From Arthrobacter sp. ISL-65 (GTDB lineage: Bacteria > Actinomycetota > Actinomycetes > Actinomycetales > Micrococcaceae), in contig NZ_JAGGPN010000022.1 of assembly GCF_018613795.1 (NCBI RefSeq), positions 1 to 64,000 on the forward strand: 64,000 bases of DNA, in the 5' to 3' direction. The translations under genes were made by a program, and so were the position numbers. This document shows, piece by piece, positions 33,036 through 41,090 of this stretch. Position 1 is the stretch's first letter. The number at the start of each line of letters is the position of its first letter. A model generated the notes under the pieces. That model was not told the origin of the DNA, made no database searches, and saw nothing but the letters and a program-made list of their open reading frames with translations.

Positions 33036-33113
33036 AACTTTACCCTAGAGGCGCGGTCCCCCGCGCCATGTGACACCCCGGCGCCACCTGACCCCCGCGC
33101 CGCGTGACGGCGG

Positions 33114-35213
33114 CTAGGCGTGCCCGGCCGACTGCATCTGCCGCAGTTCCTTCTTGAGCTCGGAAACTTCGTCGCGGATCCGGGCGGCGACTTCGAACTG
33201 CAGCTCGGCGGCCGCTCCGTGCATCTGCTCGGTCAGCTGCTCGATCAGGCCCACCAGGTCCTCGGCGGGCGCCGCTGCCAGCCCGTCGGCGCGGATGGTG
33301 GCCGCCCCCTTGGCGGCGGACTTGCCGCGCTTGGCGCCCTTGGCCAACCGGTTGTTGTTGAGCAGCTCCTGGGTGTCCGCGTCTTCTTTGGCCAGCTGGT
33401 CGGTGATGTCGGCGATCTTCTTCCGCAGCGGTTGCGGATCGATTCCGTTTTCCGTGTTGTAGGCCACCTGGATGGCGCGGCGCCGGTTGGTTTCATCGAT
33501 GGCGTGGGCCATGGAGTCCGTAATGCGGTCCGCGTACATGTGGACCTGGCCCGAGACGTTGCGGGCGGCACGGCCGATGGTCTGGATCAGGGACGTGGAC
33601 GAACGCAGGAAGCCTTCCTTGTCCGCGTCCAGGATGCTCACCAGGGAGACCTCCGGCAGGTCAAGGCCTTCCCGGAGCAGGTTGATGCCAACCAGGACGT
33701 CGAACACACCCATCCGGAGTTCGCGGAGCAGCTCAACGCGACGAAGCGTGTCGACGTCGGAGTGCAGGTACTCCACCTTGATGCCATGGCCCAGGAGGTA
33801 GTCGGTGAGGTCCTCCGCCATCCGCTTGGTCAGCGTGGTGACCAGAACGCGTTCATTCTTCTCCGTGCGGGTCTTGATCTCACCCAGCAGGTCGTCGATC
33901 TGGCCTTTAGTGGGCTTGACCACCACCTCGGGGTCGATCAGGCCGGTGGGCCGGATGATCTGCTGGACGAAGCCGTCCGCCTTGCCCAATTCGTACTTGC
34001 CGGGCGTGGCGGACAAGTAGACGGTCTGGCCTGTTCGCTCCAGGAACTCGTCCCATTTCAACGGACGATTATCCATGGCGGACGGCAGCCGGAAGCCGAA
34101 GTCCACAAGGTTCCGCTTGCGGGACATATCGCCCTCGTACATGGCCCCGATCTGCGGGATGGTCACGTGGGATTCGTCCACCACCAGCAGGAAGTCGTCC
34201 GGGAAGTAGTCAAGGAGGCAATGCGGGGCGGTTCCGCGGGCGCGGCCGTCAATGTGCGATGAGTAGTTCTCGATGCCGTTGCAGAAACCCATCTGCTGCA
34301 TCATCTCGAGGTCGTATGTGGTGCGCATCCGCAGCCGCTGGGCTTCCACGAGCTTGTTCTGGCTTTCCAGGACCTGGAGCCGGTCGGCGAGTTCGTCCTC
34401 GATCCGCTTGATGGCACGCGCCATCCGCTCGGGTCCGGCCACATAGTGCGAGGCCGGGAACACGTACATCTCCTCTTCGTCCCGGATCACCTCTCCGGTC
34501 AGCGGATGCAGGGTATGGATGTTCTCAATCTCATCCCCGAAAAACTCGATCCGGATGGCCAGTTCCTCATACATGGGAATGATTTCCACGGTGTCACCGC
34601 GGACCCGGAACGTGCCGCGGTGGAAGTCCATGTCATTGCGGGCGTATTGCATGGAGACAAATTTGCGCAGCAGGTCATCACGGTTCATTTCGGCGCCCTT
34701 GCGCAGCGTCACCATGCCGGCGATGTACTCTTCCGGAGTGCCCAGACCGTAGATGCAGGACACGGTTGCCACCACAATCACGTCGCGGCGGGTGAGGAGC
34801 GCGTTGGTGGCGGAGTGCCGGAGCCGCTCCACTTCCTCGTTGATGGAGGAGTCCTTCTCGATGAACGTGTCCGTCTGCGCCACGTACGCTTCGGGCTGGT
34901 AGTAGTCGTAGTAGGACACGAAGTACTCCACCGCATTGTTCGGCAGGAGTTCGCGGAACTCGTTGGCCAGCTGCGCCGCGAGGGTCTTGTTCTGAACCAT
35001 CACCAGGGTGGGCCGCTGGACCTGCTCGATCAGCCAGGCCGTGGTGGCGCTCTTGCCGGTACCGGTGGCACCGAGCAGCACCACGTCCTTTTCGCCGTTC
35101 CTGATGCGCTCCGTCAGCTCGGCGATGGCCGCCGGCTGGTCACCGGCCGGCTGGAACTCGCTGATGACCTCGAAGGGCGCAACGACGCGGTTGACTTCCT
35201 GCGCAAGACTCAT
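33114..35213 (-). CDS. uvrB: Excinuclease ABC subunit B
   Basis: 699 residues. UvrB is the DNA-loading helicase-like subunit that verifies lesions and recruits UvrC. Walker A is GATGTGKS (48-55), the damage-probing beta-hairpin region is [14 protein letters not shown], and the C-terminal UVR domain ([20 protein letters not shown] onward) that binds UvrC is present. Motifs [12 protein letters not shown] and QTIGRAARN are intact. An Ala/Lys-rich linker precedes the UVR domain. The transcript faces the same way as coaE, 62 bases apart. Confidence 0.98.
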   Translation of the reverse strand: MSLAQEVNRVVAPFEVISEFQPAGDQPAAIAELTERIRNGEKDVVLLGATGTGKSATTAWLIEQVQRPTLVMVQNKTLAAQLANEFRELLPNNAVEYFVSYYDYYQPEAYVAQTDTFIEKDSSINEEVERLRHSATNALLTRRDVIVVATVSCIYGLGTPEEYIAGMVTLRKGAEMNRDDLLRKFVSMQYARNDMDFHRGTFRVRGDTVEIIPMYEELAIRIEFFGDEIENIHTLHPLTGEVIRDEEEMYVFPASHYVAGPERMARAIKRIEDELADRLQVLESQNKLVEAQRLRMRTTYDLEMMQQMGFCNGIENYSSHIDGRARGTAPHCLLDYFPDDFLLVVDESHVTIPQIGAMYEGDMSRKRNLVDFGFRLPSAMDNRPLKWDEFLERTGQTVYLSATPGKYELGKADGFVQQIIRPTGLIDPEVVVKPTKGQIDDLLGEIKTRTEKNERVLVTTLTKRMAEDLTDYLLGHGIKVEYLHSDVDTLRRVELLRELRMGVFDVLVGINLLREGLDLPEVSLVSILDADKEGFLRSSTSLIQTIGRAARNVSGQVHMYADRITDSMAHAIDETNRRRAIQVAYNTENGIDPQPLRKKIADITDQLAKEDADTQELLNNNRLAKGAKRGKSAAKGAATIRADGLAAAPAEDLVGLIEQLTEQMHGAAAELQFEVAARIRDEVSELKKELRQMQSAGHA

Positions 35214-35275
35214 GTACCTAATCTACAGGCGGCCACTGACAGGAACTCCTGATTCAGCTTTGGGCTGTACCGGGT

Positions 35276-36511
35276 TCAGCCGCGGCTCGTGTTGGCGGAG
35301 CTGGAAACGTACGACGGCGGCTGCCAGCCGCTGCTTTCGGCCCACCGTTCCATTCCGGGAGCCCCGACGTCGCGGAACCACGCCTCCTTGTCGTCGGCGT
35401 AGCCGGACGTGTTGGCGTCGGAGGCATGCAGGGCGGCCAGCCGGCGCTTCTCCGCTGCATATTGCTCCCGTGCGGCCGGAACGGCGCGAAGCCAGTCCCG
35501 GAAGCAAAGGGCAAAGCGCCAACCCGCAGAACCGGCCACCCGGACATGGAGATTGACCGGACGCGCGGGATCGGCGTTGCCGTGCAGGCGCTTGGACCAG
35601 GCAGCGGGGTCGGGGCGCCCGCGGGGGCTGTCCATCAGGATGCCCGGCCAGAGCGGGAACCCCGCGGCACCAAGCAGGGCCGCAATCCGGTCTGCCGTCA
35701 TGAGATCAGAGACCGCGAGCTGCAGGTCGATGACGTCCTTCGCCTCGAGCCCGGGGACCGACGTCGACCCGATGTGGTCCACGGCCAGCACGCCCTCCGG
35801 GACGGCGGTCTTCAGCCGCTCGGCCAGACAGGCGGCCTGGCGCGGCCAATCGGAGTCCGGTGACGCCAGAACGGGCGCGCCGCTGCGGCCAGCCACCGCG
35901 GCCTGGCTGATGTTCCGCGCGAAGGGCACGAGCCGCTCCTCCCACAGCCGGTCCACCGAGGCCAGCAGCTCCTCGCGCGTGCCGGAATTGGGAAGGACCA
36001 CGTCCGCTGCGGCGAGCCGGTCCTCGCGGGACGCCTGGGCGGCCATCCGTGCACGGGCGTCCGCTTCCGTCATTCCGCGGTGCCCGGTCATGCGCTGCAG
36101 CCGGACATCCTCGGGCGCATCCACCACCAGCACGAGGTGAAAGTTCTTCTGCTGTCCGGTTTCCACCAGGAGCGGAATGTCCTGCACCACCACCGCGTCA
36201 CCCGGCGCGGCCGCAATCACCACCGCGGCGCGTTCGCGCACCAGCGGATGGACGATGCCATTGAGCTCGGCGCGCCGTCCCGGCTCCTGGAACACGATGG
36301 CCCCGAGGCGTGGCCGGTCTAGCCGCCCCTCGCCGTCGAGGATCTCCGGGCCGAACGCGGACACGACCGCGGCCAGCCCCGGAGTGCCCGGTTCCACCAC
36401 TTCACGGGCGATCGCATCGGCATCGACGAGCACTGCCCCCAGTTCTTCCAGGCGCGTTGCCACCAGGGACTTCCCTGAAGCGATGCCGCCCGTCAACCCA
36501 ATCTTCAGCAC
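35276..36511 (-). CDS. coaE: Dephospho-CoA kinase fused to a GrpB (UPF0157) domain
   Basis: 411 residues, about twice the length of a single CoaE. Residues 1-~200 are dephospho-CoA kinase, the last step of CoA synthesis: P-loop GGIASGKS (8-15), VDADAIAREVV and QDIPLLVETGQQ. Residues ~215-400 form a GrpB/UPF0157 nucleotidyltransferase-like domain with VDHIGSTSVPGLEAKDVIDLQ and PVNLHVRV. The same fusion is known in mycobacteria and other actinobacteria. The GTG at 36511 has GGGGAG directly upstream. The promoter overlaps that of divergent yigZ. Confidence 0.94.
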   Translation of the reverse strand: MLKIGLTGGIASGKSLVATRLEELGAVLVDADAIAREVVEPGTPGLAAVVSAFGPEILDGEGRLDRPRLGAIVFQEPGRRAELNGIVHPLVRERAAVVIAAAPGDAVVVQDIPLLVETGQQKNFHLVLVVDAPEDVRLQRMTGHRGMTEADARARMAAQASREDRLAAADVVLPNSGTREELLASVDRLWEERLVPFARNISQAAVAGRSGAPVLASPDSDWPRQAACLAERLKTAVPEGVLAVDHIGSTSVPGLEAKDVIDLQLAVSDLMTADRIAALLGAAGFPLWPGILMDSPRGRPDPAAWSKRLHGNADPARPVNLHVRVAGSAGWRFALCFRDWLRAVPAAREQYAAEKRRLAALHASDANTSGYADDKEAWFRDVGAPGMERWAESSGWQPPSYVSSSANTSRG

Positions 36512-36517
36512 TCCCCA

Positions 36518-36527
36518 AGACTAGACT
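36518..36527. promoter_or_regulatory. Overlapping divergent -10 elements of coaE and yigZ
   Basis: The + strand hexamer TAGACT (36522-36527) ends 6 bases before the yigZ GTG, and the - strand hexamer TAGTCT (36523-36518) ends 6 bases before the coaE GTG. Both match the actinobacterial TANNNT -10 pattern and share two base pairs. If both are used, yigZ and coaE would have leaderless or nearly leaderless mRNAs from mutually exclusive promoters. No -35 was recognised. Confidence 0.5.
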
Positions 36528-36533
36528 GAACCG

Positions 36534-37247
36534 GTGGCAGAAGAGGCAGTTCCAACGCAGACCGAGGCGACACAAAGCAGGCGGTCCGCGTACACCACGC
36601 TGGCTGCCGGAGACGGCTTCCGCCATGAGATCGAGATCAAGCGCTCCCGGTTCATCACCGTCCTGCGCCGCGCGGGGACCGAAGAGGATGCCCGCGCGCT
36701 GGTGTCTGAACTTCGCCGCGAGTTCCATGACGCCCGGCACCACTGCTCCGCCTTCGTGCTGGGGCCGGACCGGGATATCCAGCGTTCCAGCGACGACGGC
36801 GAACCCTCCGGAACCGCCGGGATCCCCATGCTGGAGGCCCTTCTCCGGCGTGAAACCATCCCGGGGGTGACGGATCTCAGCGACGTGAGTGCCGTCGTCG
36901 TGCGATACTTCGGCGGGATCCTGCTGGGTGCCGGCGGGCTGGTGCGCGCGTACTCCGATTCAGTCTCGACGGCCTTGGAACTCGCTCCGCTGGTGCGGCG
37001 CCGGCGGCTGCGCATCTGTGCCGTGCGGGTACCGCACGCTGCGGCAGGCCGTCTCGAGAACGACCTGCGCAGCGCGGGCTATGCGATGGCGCAGACCGGC
37101 TACGAAGCCCAGTCCACGGTGCTGCGCCTCGCGCTGCCGGATGCGCCGGATGACCTGGCGGCGGCGGCCGACCGGCTGGCCGCCATGACCGCCGGAAGTG
37201 CGGCCCTCCAGCGCGAGGACACGGAGTGGATTGACGTTCCGCACTGA
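36534..37247 (+). CDS. YigZ/IMPACT family protein
   Basis: 237 residues, GTG start, apparently leaderless. The N-terminal IMPACT domain has RSRFITVLRRAGTEEDARAL, the block SSDDGEPSGTAGIPMLEAL and VVVRYFGGILLGAGGLVRAYS, all family hallmarks; a C-terminal DUF1949-like ferredoxin fold follows. Family members bind nucleic acid or translation factors; the bacterial role is not well defined. It is divergent from coaE, and a terminator follows its stop. Confidence 0.9.
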   Translation: MAEEAVPTQTEATQSRRSAYTTLAAGDGFRHEIEIKRSRFITVLRRAGTEEDARALVSELRREFHDARHHCSAFVLGPDRDIQRSSDDGEPSGTAGIPMLEALLRRETIPGVTDLSDVSAVVVRYFGGILLGAGGLVRAYSDSVSTALELAPLVRRRRLRICAVRVPHAAAGRLENDLRSAGYAMAQTGYEAQSTVLRLALPDAPDDLAAAADRLAAMTAGSAALQREDTEWIDVPH

Positions 37248-37253
37248 CGGCTG

Positions 37254-37295
37254 GCCGAAAGAATCATCAGCTTGCTTGTGACTTTCGGCTTTTCT
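37254..37295 (+). terminator. Terminator after yigZ
   Basis: GCCGAAAG (37254-37261) pairs with CTTTCGGC (37282-37289), with a 20-base loop that can pair further (TCA/TGA), and TTTTCT follows. It lies just after the yigZ stop. The next TAGGGT at 37295-37300 may be the -10 of the DJ-1/PfpI gene, with TTGCTT at 37272-37277 as a -35 placed inside the terminator loop. Confidence 0.65.
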
Positions 37296-37335
37296 AGGGT
37301 GGACCTGTAAGGCACCACACGGAAAAGGAGGACGC

Positions 37336-37902
37336 ATGTCAGAGCACGACATCACCGGCAAGAGGGTCGCCTTCCTGCTGACAGACGGCGTGGAGCAGGT
37401 TGAACTGACCAGCCCCTGGGACGCGGTCAAGAACGCCGGCGGCGAGCCTGTCCTGGTGGCTCCGAAGAGCGGAAAGCTCCAGGGTTTTGAGGGCGTCGAG
37501 AAAGGCGACACCTTCGACGTCGACCTGACCCTGAAGGAGGCCAACGCGGCTGACTTCCACGCCCTGGTGATTCCGGGCGGGGTGGTGAACGCCGACCACC
37601 TCAGGGTAGACAAGGACGCTCAGGCGTTTGCCCGCAGCTTCTTTGAGCAGCACAAGCCGGTAGCGGCCATCTGCCACGGCCCGTGGCTGCTCATCGATGC
37701 GGGCGTCGTCAAGGGCAGGAACCTCACCTCCTACCACACGCTGGCCACAGACCTGCGGAATGCGGGCGCCAACTGGAGCGACCAGGAAGTCGTGGTGGAC
37801 CAGGGCTTCGTGACCAGCAGGAAGCCGGGCGACCTCCCCGCATTCAACAACAAGGTGCTGGAGGAGATCGCCGAGGGCGAGCACGCCGGGCAGACCGCCT
37901 GA
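37336..37902 (+). CDS. DJ-1/PfpI family protein
   Basis: 188 residues, preceded by a strong AAAAGGAGG. The nucleophile elbow is AAICHGPWLL with C113 followed by H114, and the conserved glutamate is E20 in LTDGVEQVEL, as in the YhbO/PfpI subgroup. Such proteins act as cysteine hydrolases or as deglycase/glyoxalase-like protectants against electrophiles; which applies here is not decidable. It appears monocistronic, bounded by terminators. Confidence 0.9.
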   Translation: MSEHDITGKRVAFLLTDGVEQVELTSPWDAVKNAGGEPVLVAPKSGKLQGFEGVEKGDTFDVDLTLKEANAADFHALVIPGGVVNADHLRVDKDAQAFARSFFEQHKPVAAICHGPWLLIDAGVVKGRNLTSYHTLATDLRNAGANWSDQEVVVDQGFVTSRKPGDLPAFNNKVLEEIAEGEHAGQTA

Positions 37903-37946
37903 CACTGCCAATTCAGGCATCCGGCGCCACAACCGGCCGGAACGAC

Positions 37947-37984
37947 AAAAGGTGGCCGCCCCCTCTCGGGGACGGCCACCTTTT
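37947..37984. terminator. Bidirectional terminator between pfpI-like gene and rpsA
   Basis: AAAAGGTGGCCG (37947-37958) pairs with CGGCCACCTTTT (37973-37984), and the inner CCC/GGG extends the stem around TCTC. T runs are present on both strands. It lies 44 bases after the pfpI-like stop and 28 bases after the rpsA stop. Confidence 0.88.
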
Positions 37985-38011
37985 CAGTGGCAATTAGCTA
38001 ATGCCGGGCAA

Positions 38012-39487
38012 TTAGTTGCCGGTCAGCTTCTCGCGCAGAGCGGCAAGTGCCTCGTCCGAAGCAAGCGTGCCTGCACCGGAATCGGTGGCAGCCGGCTCGG
38101 AGGAGTAGCTGGTGGTGCCGGAGTCGCTCTCACCGGACGTTGCAGCTGCAGCGTCGTCGGCGGCGTGCTGGGTAACCTGCTTCTTGTGTGCTTCCCAGCG
38201 GGTCTGGGCGTCAGCGTACTGCTGCTCCCAGGCGGCGCGCTGGTTCTCGTAGCCTTCAAGCCACTCGTTGGACTCCGGGTCGAAGCCCTCCGGGTACTTG
38301 TAGTTGCCCTCTTCGTCGTACTCTGCGGCCATGCCGTACAGAGCGGGATCGAACTCGGTGCTGTCGGCGTCAACGCCCTCGTTAGCCTGCTTGAGGGAGA
38401 GGGAGATGCGGCGGCGCTCGAGGTCGATGTCGATGACCTTGACGAACAGTTCGTCGCCAACGGAGACAACCTGCTCAGCCAGCTCAACGTGGCGGACAGC
38501 CAGTTCGGAGATGTGAACGAGGCCTTCGATGCCGTCTTCGACGCGGACGAACGCACCGAACGGAACGAGCTTGGTGACCTTACCCGGAACAACCTGGCCG
38601 AGGGCGTGGGTGCGGGCGAAGGTCTGCCACGGATCTTCCTGCGTAGCCTTGAGCGACAGGGAGACACGCTCGCGGTCCAGATCCACTTCGAGGACCTCGA
38701 CGGTGACTTCCTGGCCAACCTCGACAACCTCGGACGGGTGGTCGATGTGCTTCCAGGACAGCTCGGAAACGTGAACCAGGCCGTCTACGCCGCCCAGGTC
38801 CACGAAGGCACCGAAGTTGACGATGGAGGAAACGACGCCGGGACGGACCTGGCCCTTTTCCAGCTTGTTGAGGAACGTGGAGCGGACCTCGGACTGGGTC
38901 TGCTCGAGCCATGCACGGCGGGACAGCACAACGTTGTTGCGGTTCTTGTCCAGCTCGATGATCTTGGCTTCGATCTGCTGACCGATGTACGGAGCCAGGT
39001 CGCGCACACGGCGCATCTCGACGAGGGATGCGGGCAGGAAGCCGCGCAGACCGATGTCGAGGATAAGACCACCCTTGACAACCTCGATGACGGTACCGGT
39101 GACAACACCGTCTTCTTCCTTGACCTTCTCGATGTCGCCCCAGGCACGCTCGTACTGAGCACGCTTCTTGGAGAGGATCAGGCGGCCTTCTTTGTCTTCC
39201 TTGGTGAGCACCAGGGCTTCGACCTGATCGCCAACGGAGACGACGTCTCCGGGGTCAACGTCGTGCTTGATGGAAAGCTCGCGGGAGGGAATGACACCTT
39301 CGGTCTTGTAACCGATGTCGAGCAGAACTTCGTCGCGGTCGACCTTGACGACGGTACCTTCGACGAGGTCTCCGTCGTTGAAGTACTTGATAGTGGCGTC
39401 GACAGCTGCGAGGAAGTCCTCAGCGGTACCGATGTCGTTGATCGCGACTACGGGGGTACCGGGCTTCTCGGTGGAGGTGATGGTCAT
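38012..39487 (-). CDS. rpsA: 30S ribosomal protein S1
   Basis: 491 residues with four S1 RNA-binding domains (about 40-108, 125-191, 212-280 and 297-366), visible as GTVVKVDRDEVLLDIG, GTVIEVVKGGLILDIG, GVVSSIVNFGAFVDLGG and GKVTKLVPFGAFVRVEDG. The last ~120 residues are acidic and Ala/Ser-rich, as in other actinobacterial S1 proteins, instead of further S1 repeats. S1 helps mRNA bind the 30S subunit. GGAG lies about 12 bases upstream of the ATG. The long leader carries a consensus promoter and two hairpins. Confidence 0.97.
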   Translation of the reverse strand: MTITSTEKPGTPVVAINDIGTAEDFLAAVDATIKYFNDGDLVEGTVVKVDRDEVLLDIGYKTEGVIPSRELSIKHDVDPGDVVSVGDQVEALVLTKEDKEGRLILSKKRAQYERAWGDIEKVKEEDGVVTGTVIEVVKGGLILDIGLRGFLPASLVEMRRVRDLAPYIGQQIEAKIIELDKNRNNVVLSRRAWLEQTQSEVRSTFLNKLEKGQVRPGVVSSIVNFGAFVDLGGVDGLVHVSELSWKHIDHPSEVVEVGQEVTVEVLEVDLDRERVSLSLKATQEDPWQTFARTHALGQVVPGKVTKLVPFGAFVRVEDGIEGLVHISELAVRHVELAEQVVSVGDELFVKVIDIDLERRRISLSLKQANEGVDADSTEFDPALYGMAAEYDEEGNYKYPEGFDPESNEWLEGYENQRAAWEQQYADAQTRWEAHKKQVTQHAADDAAAATSGESDSGTTSYSSEPAATDSGAGTLASDEALAALREKLTGN

Positions 39488-39534
39488 GTAGTAGGGGCTC
39501 CGTTGTGGATAGTTAGTCGGTCAGGCAAACCGCC

Positions 39535-39560
39535 GCGCCTGCGTTATGGAACGCAGGCGC
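39535..39560 (-). promoter_or_regulatory. Perfect 11-bp stem-loop in the rpsA leader
   Basis: GCGCCTGCGTT (39535-39545) is exactly complementary to AACGCAGGCGC (39550-39560) around a 4-base loop. It sits 48-73 bases upstream of the rpsA start codon, inside the mRNA leader. It has no T run. S1 is autoregulated at translation in E. coli through leader hairpins; a similar role here is an inference. Confidence 0.6.
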
Positions 39561-39611
39561 AGGTGCGGGCACTCCGCAGGGAAGTGCCTGGTCATCCTGA
39601 TTTTGTGGATT

Positions 39612-39635
39612 AAAAAGCGTGCACGTAGTACACGC
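39612..39635 (-). terminator. Terminator of the eis-like gene overlapping the rpsA start point
   Basis: On the - strand GCGTGTACTACGTGCACGC (39635-39617) folds into an 8-bp stem with one G-U pair and a 3-base loop, followed by TTTTT (39616-39612). It lies 41 bases after the eis-like stop and would end that transcript. The predicted rpsA transcription start is at or just before the first base of this hairpin. Confidence 0.65.
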
Positions 39636-39641
39636 CCGTTT

Positions 39642-39671
39642 ATTCTAGTGGCAAGCGCCAACCGGGGTCAA
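39642..39671 (-). promoter_or_regulatory. rpsA promoter
   Basis: On the - strand TTGACC (39671-39666), an 18-base spacer and TAGAAT (39647-39642) form a near-consensus housekeeping promoter, as expected for a ribosomal protein gene. The start point would fall near 39635, giving a leader of about 150 bases. Confidence 0.75.
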
Positions 39672-39675
39672 AGCG

Positions 39676-40971
39676 CTAGAAGTGTGTCAGGCAGTGCGGC
39701 GGACGTTCGACGGCGAACATGCGGGCGGCGCGGAACGCCGCGCCCGGCGTGTGCTCCAGAATGCGGCCCGACGCCGCCAGGGTCACCGGGCTGACCCCGC
39801 CGAGGTAGATCGCGGACAGCGCCGCGACATCCAGCTCGAGGTCCGGCGCGCCGCTGCCTCCGGCCGTGACCGCTGCGCCGCTGCCGTCAACGTCCAAGGT
39901 GAAGGTGCCGCCGGTCAGGCCAAGGGAGTCGGCGACTTTCAACACCAGCCGCCCGTCGGCCGGGTAGTGGCGGGCTTCCAGGGCCTGCTTCGCGTCGAGG
40001 ATCCGCAGCCAGAGCATGTCCCGCGCCGCCGAGGCCTCCACGCAGCGGGCGTCCTCGAGGGCCCACCGCAGCGGGTCGTCCACCGGCGCTTCCTCCCAGG
40101 TGACGCGTTCCACCAGGTCGATGGCGGCAAGGTACTGCCATAGCTCGAGGTACGCCGCTCCGGTTGCCGCGACCAGATCCACGACTTCCATGGTGTACGG
40201 AGTACTGGACCAGCCGGCGAACCTGTAGGAGACGTAGCCGTCCACGTCTCCGCCGGGCCCGTAGTGCAGCGCCACCTTGACCTTCGGGTCCTCGCCCCCG
40301 TCGCGGCTAACGGACCCGGAAGCGAACTGCCGGTAGAACTCATGCCGGCCGATGGATCCGGGCGTGATGCGGTGCAGGCGGCCGAAGACTTCGGGGGCCA
40401 GCTCCAGCAGAACCCTGGGGTCGGCCACCTCGACGCTGCCCACCGGAGTGTGGTTGAGCCTGAAGCGCGCCGTGGTATCCACCTTCACGGACTGCTCGGA
40501 CGTTGCCACGCCAAACCCGAACCGGCCATAGATCGAGGCCTCGGACGCCGTGAGGGCTGCCATCGCAAGGCCTTCCTCCCGGGCCAGGGCGAGGTCCTCC
40601 CCCATCATGCGGCGCAGCAGGCCGCGGCGCCGGTGCGAGGTGCGGACCGTCACGGCGGTCACCAGCCGGGCGTCCAGCAACCGGCCAAAACCGATGTTCA
40701 GTGTCTTGGTCATGGTCCCGAAGGTGGCAACGGGCACGTCGGCTCCGAGCGAGTGACAGGCAACCGTTCCTGCCTGGTACACGCCGGTCATGACGCGCCG
40801 GTCCGTGCGCTGCAGCTCAATGCTCTTGTCCACGCGCTCGTCGCTGCGGCGGGCATCGTGGAACCCGAAGGCTACCGCCTGCATCCACGCAACCGACTCC
40901 GCATACGCAGGATCATCCTTGGCCGCCGCTTGGAACCGGCGGATTTCATAGTCCACGCTCAGATTAGACAC
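39676..40971 (-). CDS. Eis-like GNAT N-acetyltransferase
   Basis: About 431 residues, with two tandem GNAT-like modules and a C-terminal sterol-carrier-like domain, the architecture of mycobacterial Eis. The acetyl-CoA loop is AVTVRTSHRRRGLLRRMM, followed by ALTASEASIYGRFGFGVAT. The protein ends in -HCLTHF, with the free C-terminal carboxylate used as catalytic base in Eis. Eis acetylates amines on aminoglycosides and other substrates; the native role here is unknown. The start was placed at GTG 40971 (MSNLSVDYEIRRF) instead of TTG 40989. Its terminator overlaps the rpsA start region. Confidence 0.88.
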   Translation of the reverse strand: MSNLSVDYEIRRFQAAAKDDPAYAESVAWMQAVAFGFHDARRSDERVDKSIELQRTDRRVMTGVYQAGTVACHSLGADVPVATFGTMTKTLNIGFGRLLDARLVTAVTVRTSHRRRGLLRRMMGEDLALAREEGLAMAALTASEASIYGRFGFGVATSEQSVKVDTTARFRLNHTPVGSVEVADPRVLLELAPEVFGRLHRITPGSIGRHEFYRQFASGSVSRDGGEDPKVKVALHYGPGGDVDGYVSYRFAGWSSTPYTMEVVDLVAATGAAYLELWQYLAAIDLVERVTWEEAPVDDPLRWALEDARCVEASAARDMLWLRILDAKQALEARHYPADGRLVLKVADSLGLTGGTFTLDVDGSGAAVTAGGSGAPDLELDVAALSAIYLGGVSPVTLAASGRILEHTPGAAFRAARMFAVERPPHCLTHF

Positions 40972-41020
40972 AACGCCGAGCCTAGCCAATGGTCCCGCCG
41001 GCCCGCCATAGGAAACGCCG

Positions 41021-41063
41021 CCCGCCCGCCACCGGCACGCTGAAGTGCCGGCGGCGGGACGGG
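41021..41063 (-). terminator. Hairpin downstream of polA, possible terminator
   Basis: CCGGCAC (41032-41038) pairs with GTGCCGG (41045-41051) and, after one mismatch and a bulge, ~10 further GC pairs extend to 41021 and 41063. It lies 28 bases after the polA stop. Only a short TTT follows on the - strand. Confidence 0.5.
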
Positions 41064-41090
41064 AAACACGGGCGACTCAAGCCGGGGTGG

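Noticed and set aside
33036..33113. GC-rich stretch after the uvrB stop considered as a tRNA or other small RNA gene
   Set aside because: No cloverleaf or conserved T-arm could be drawn; no tRNA was recognised anywhere in the window.
37952..39613. 553-codon open frame on the + strand opposite rpsA
   Set aside because: Shadow of the S1 gene; it would also read through the bidirectional terminator at 37947-37984 and the rpsA leader.
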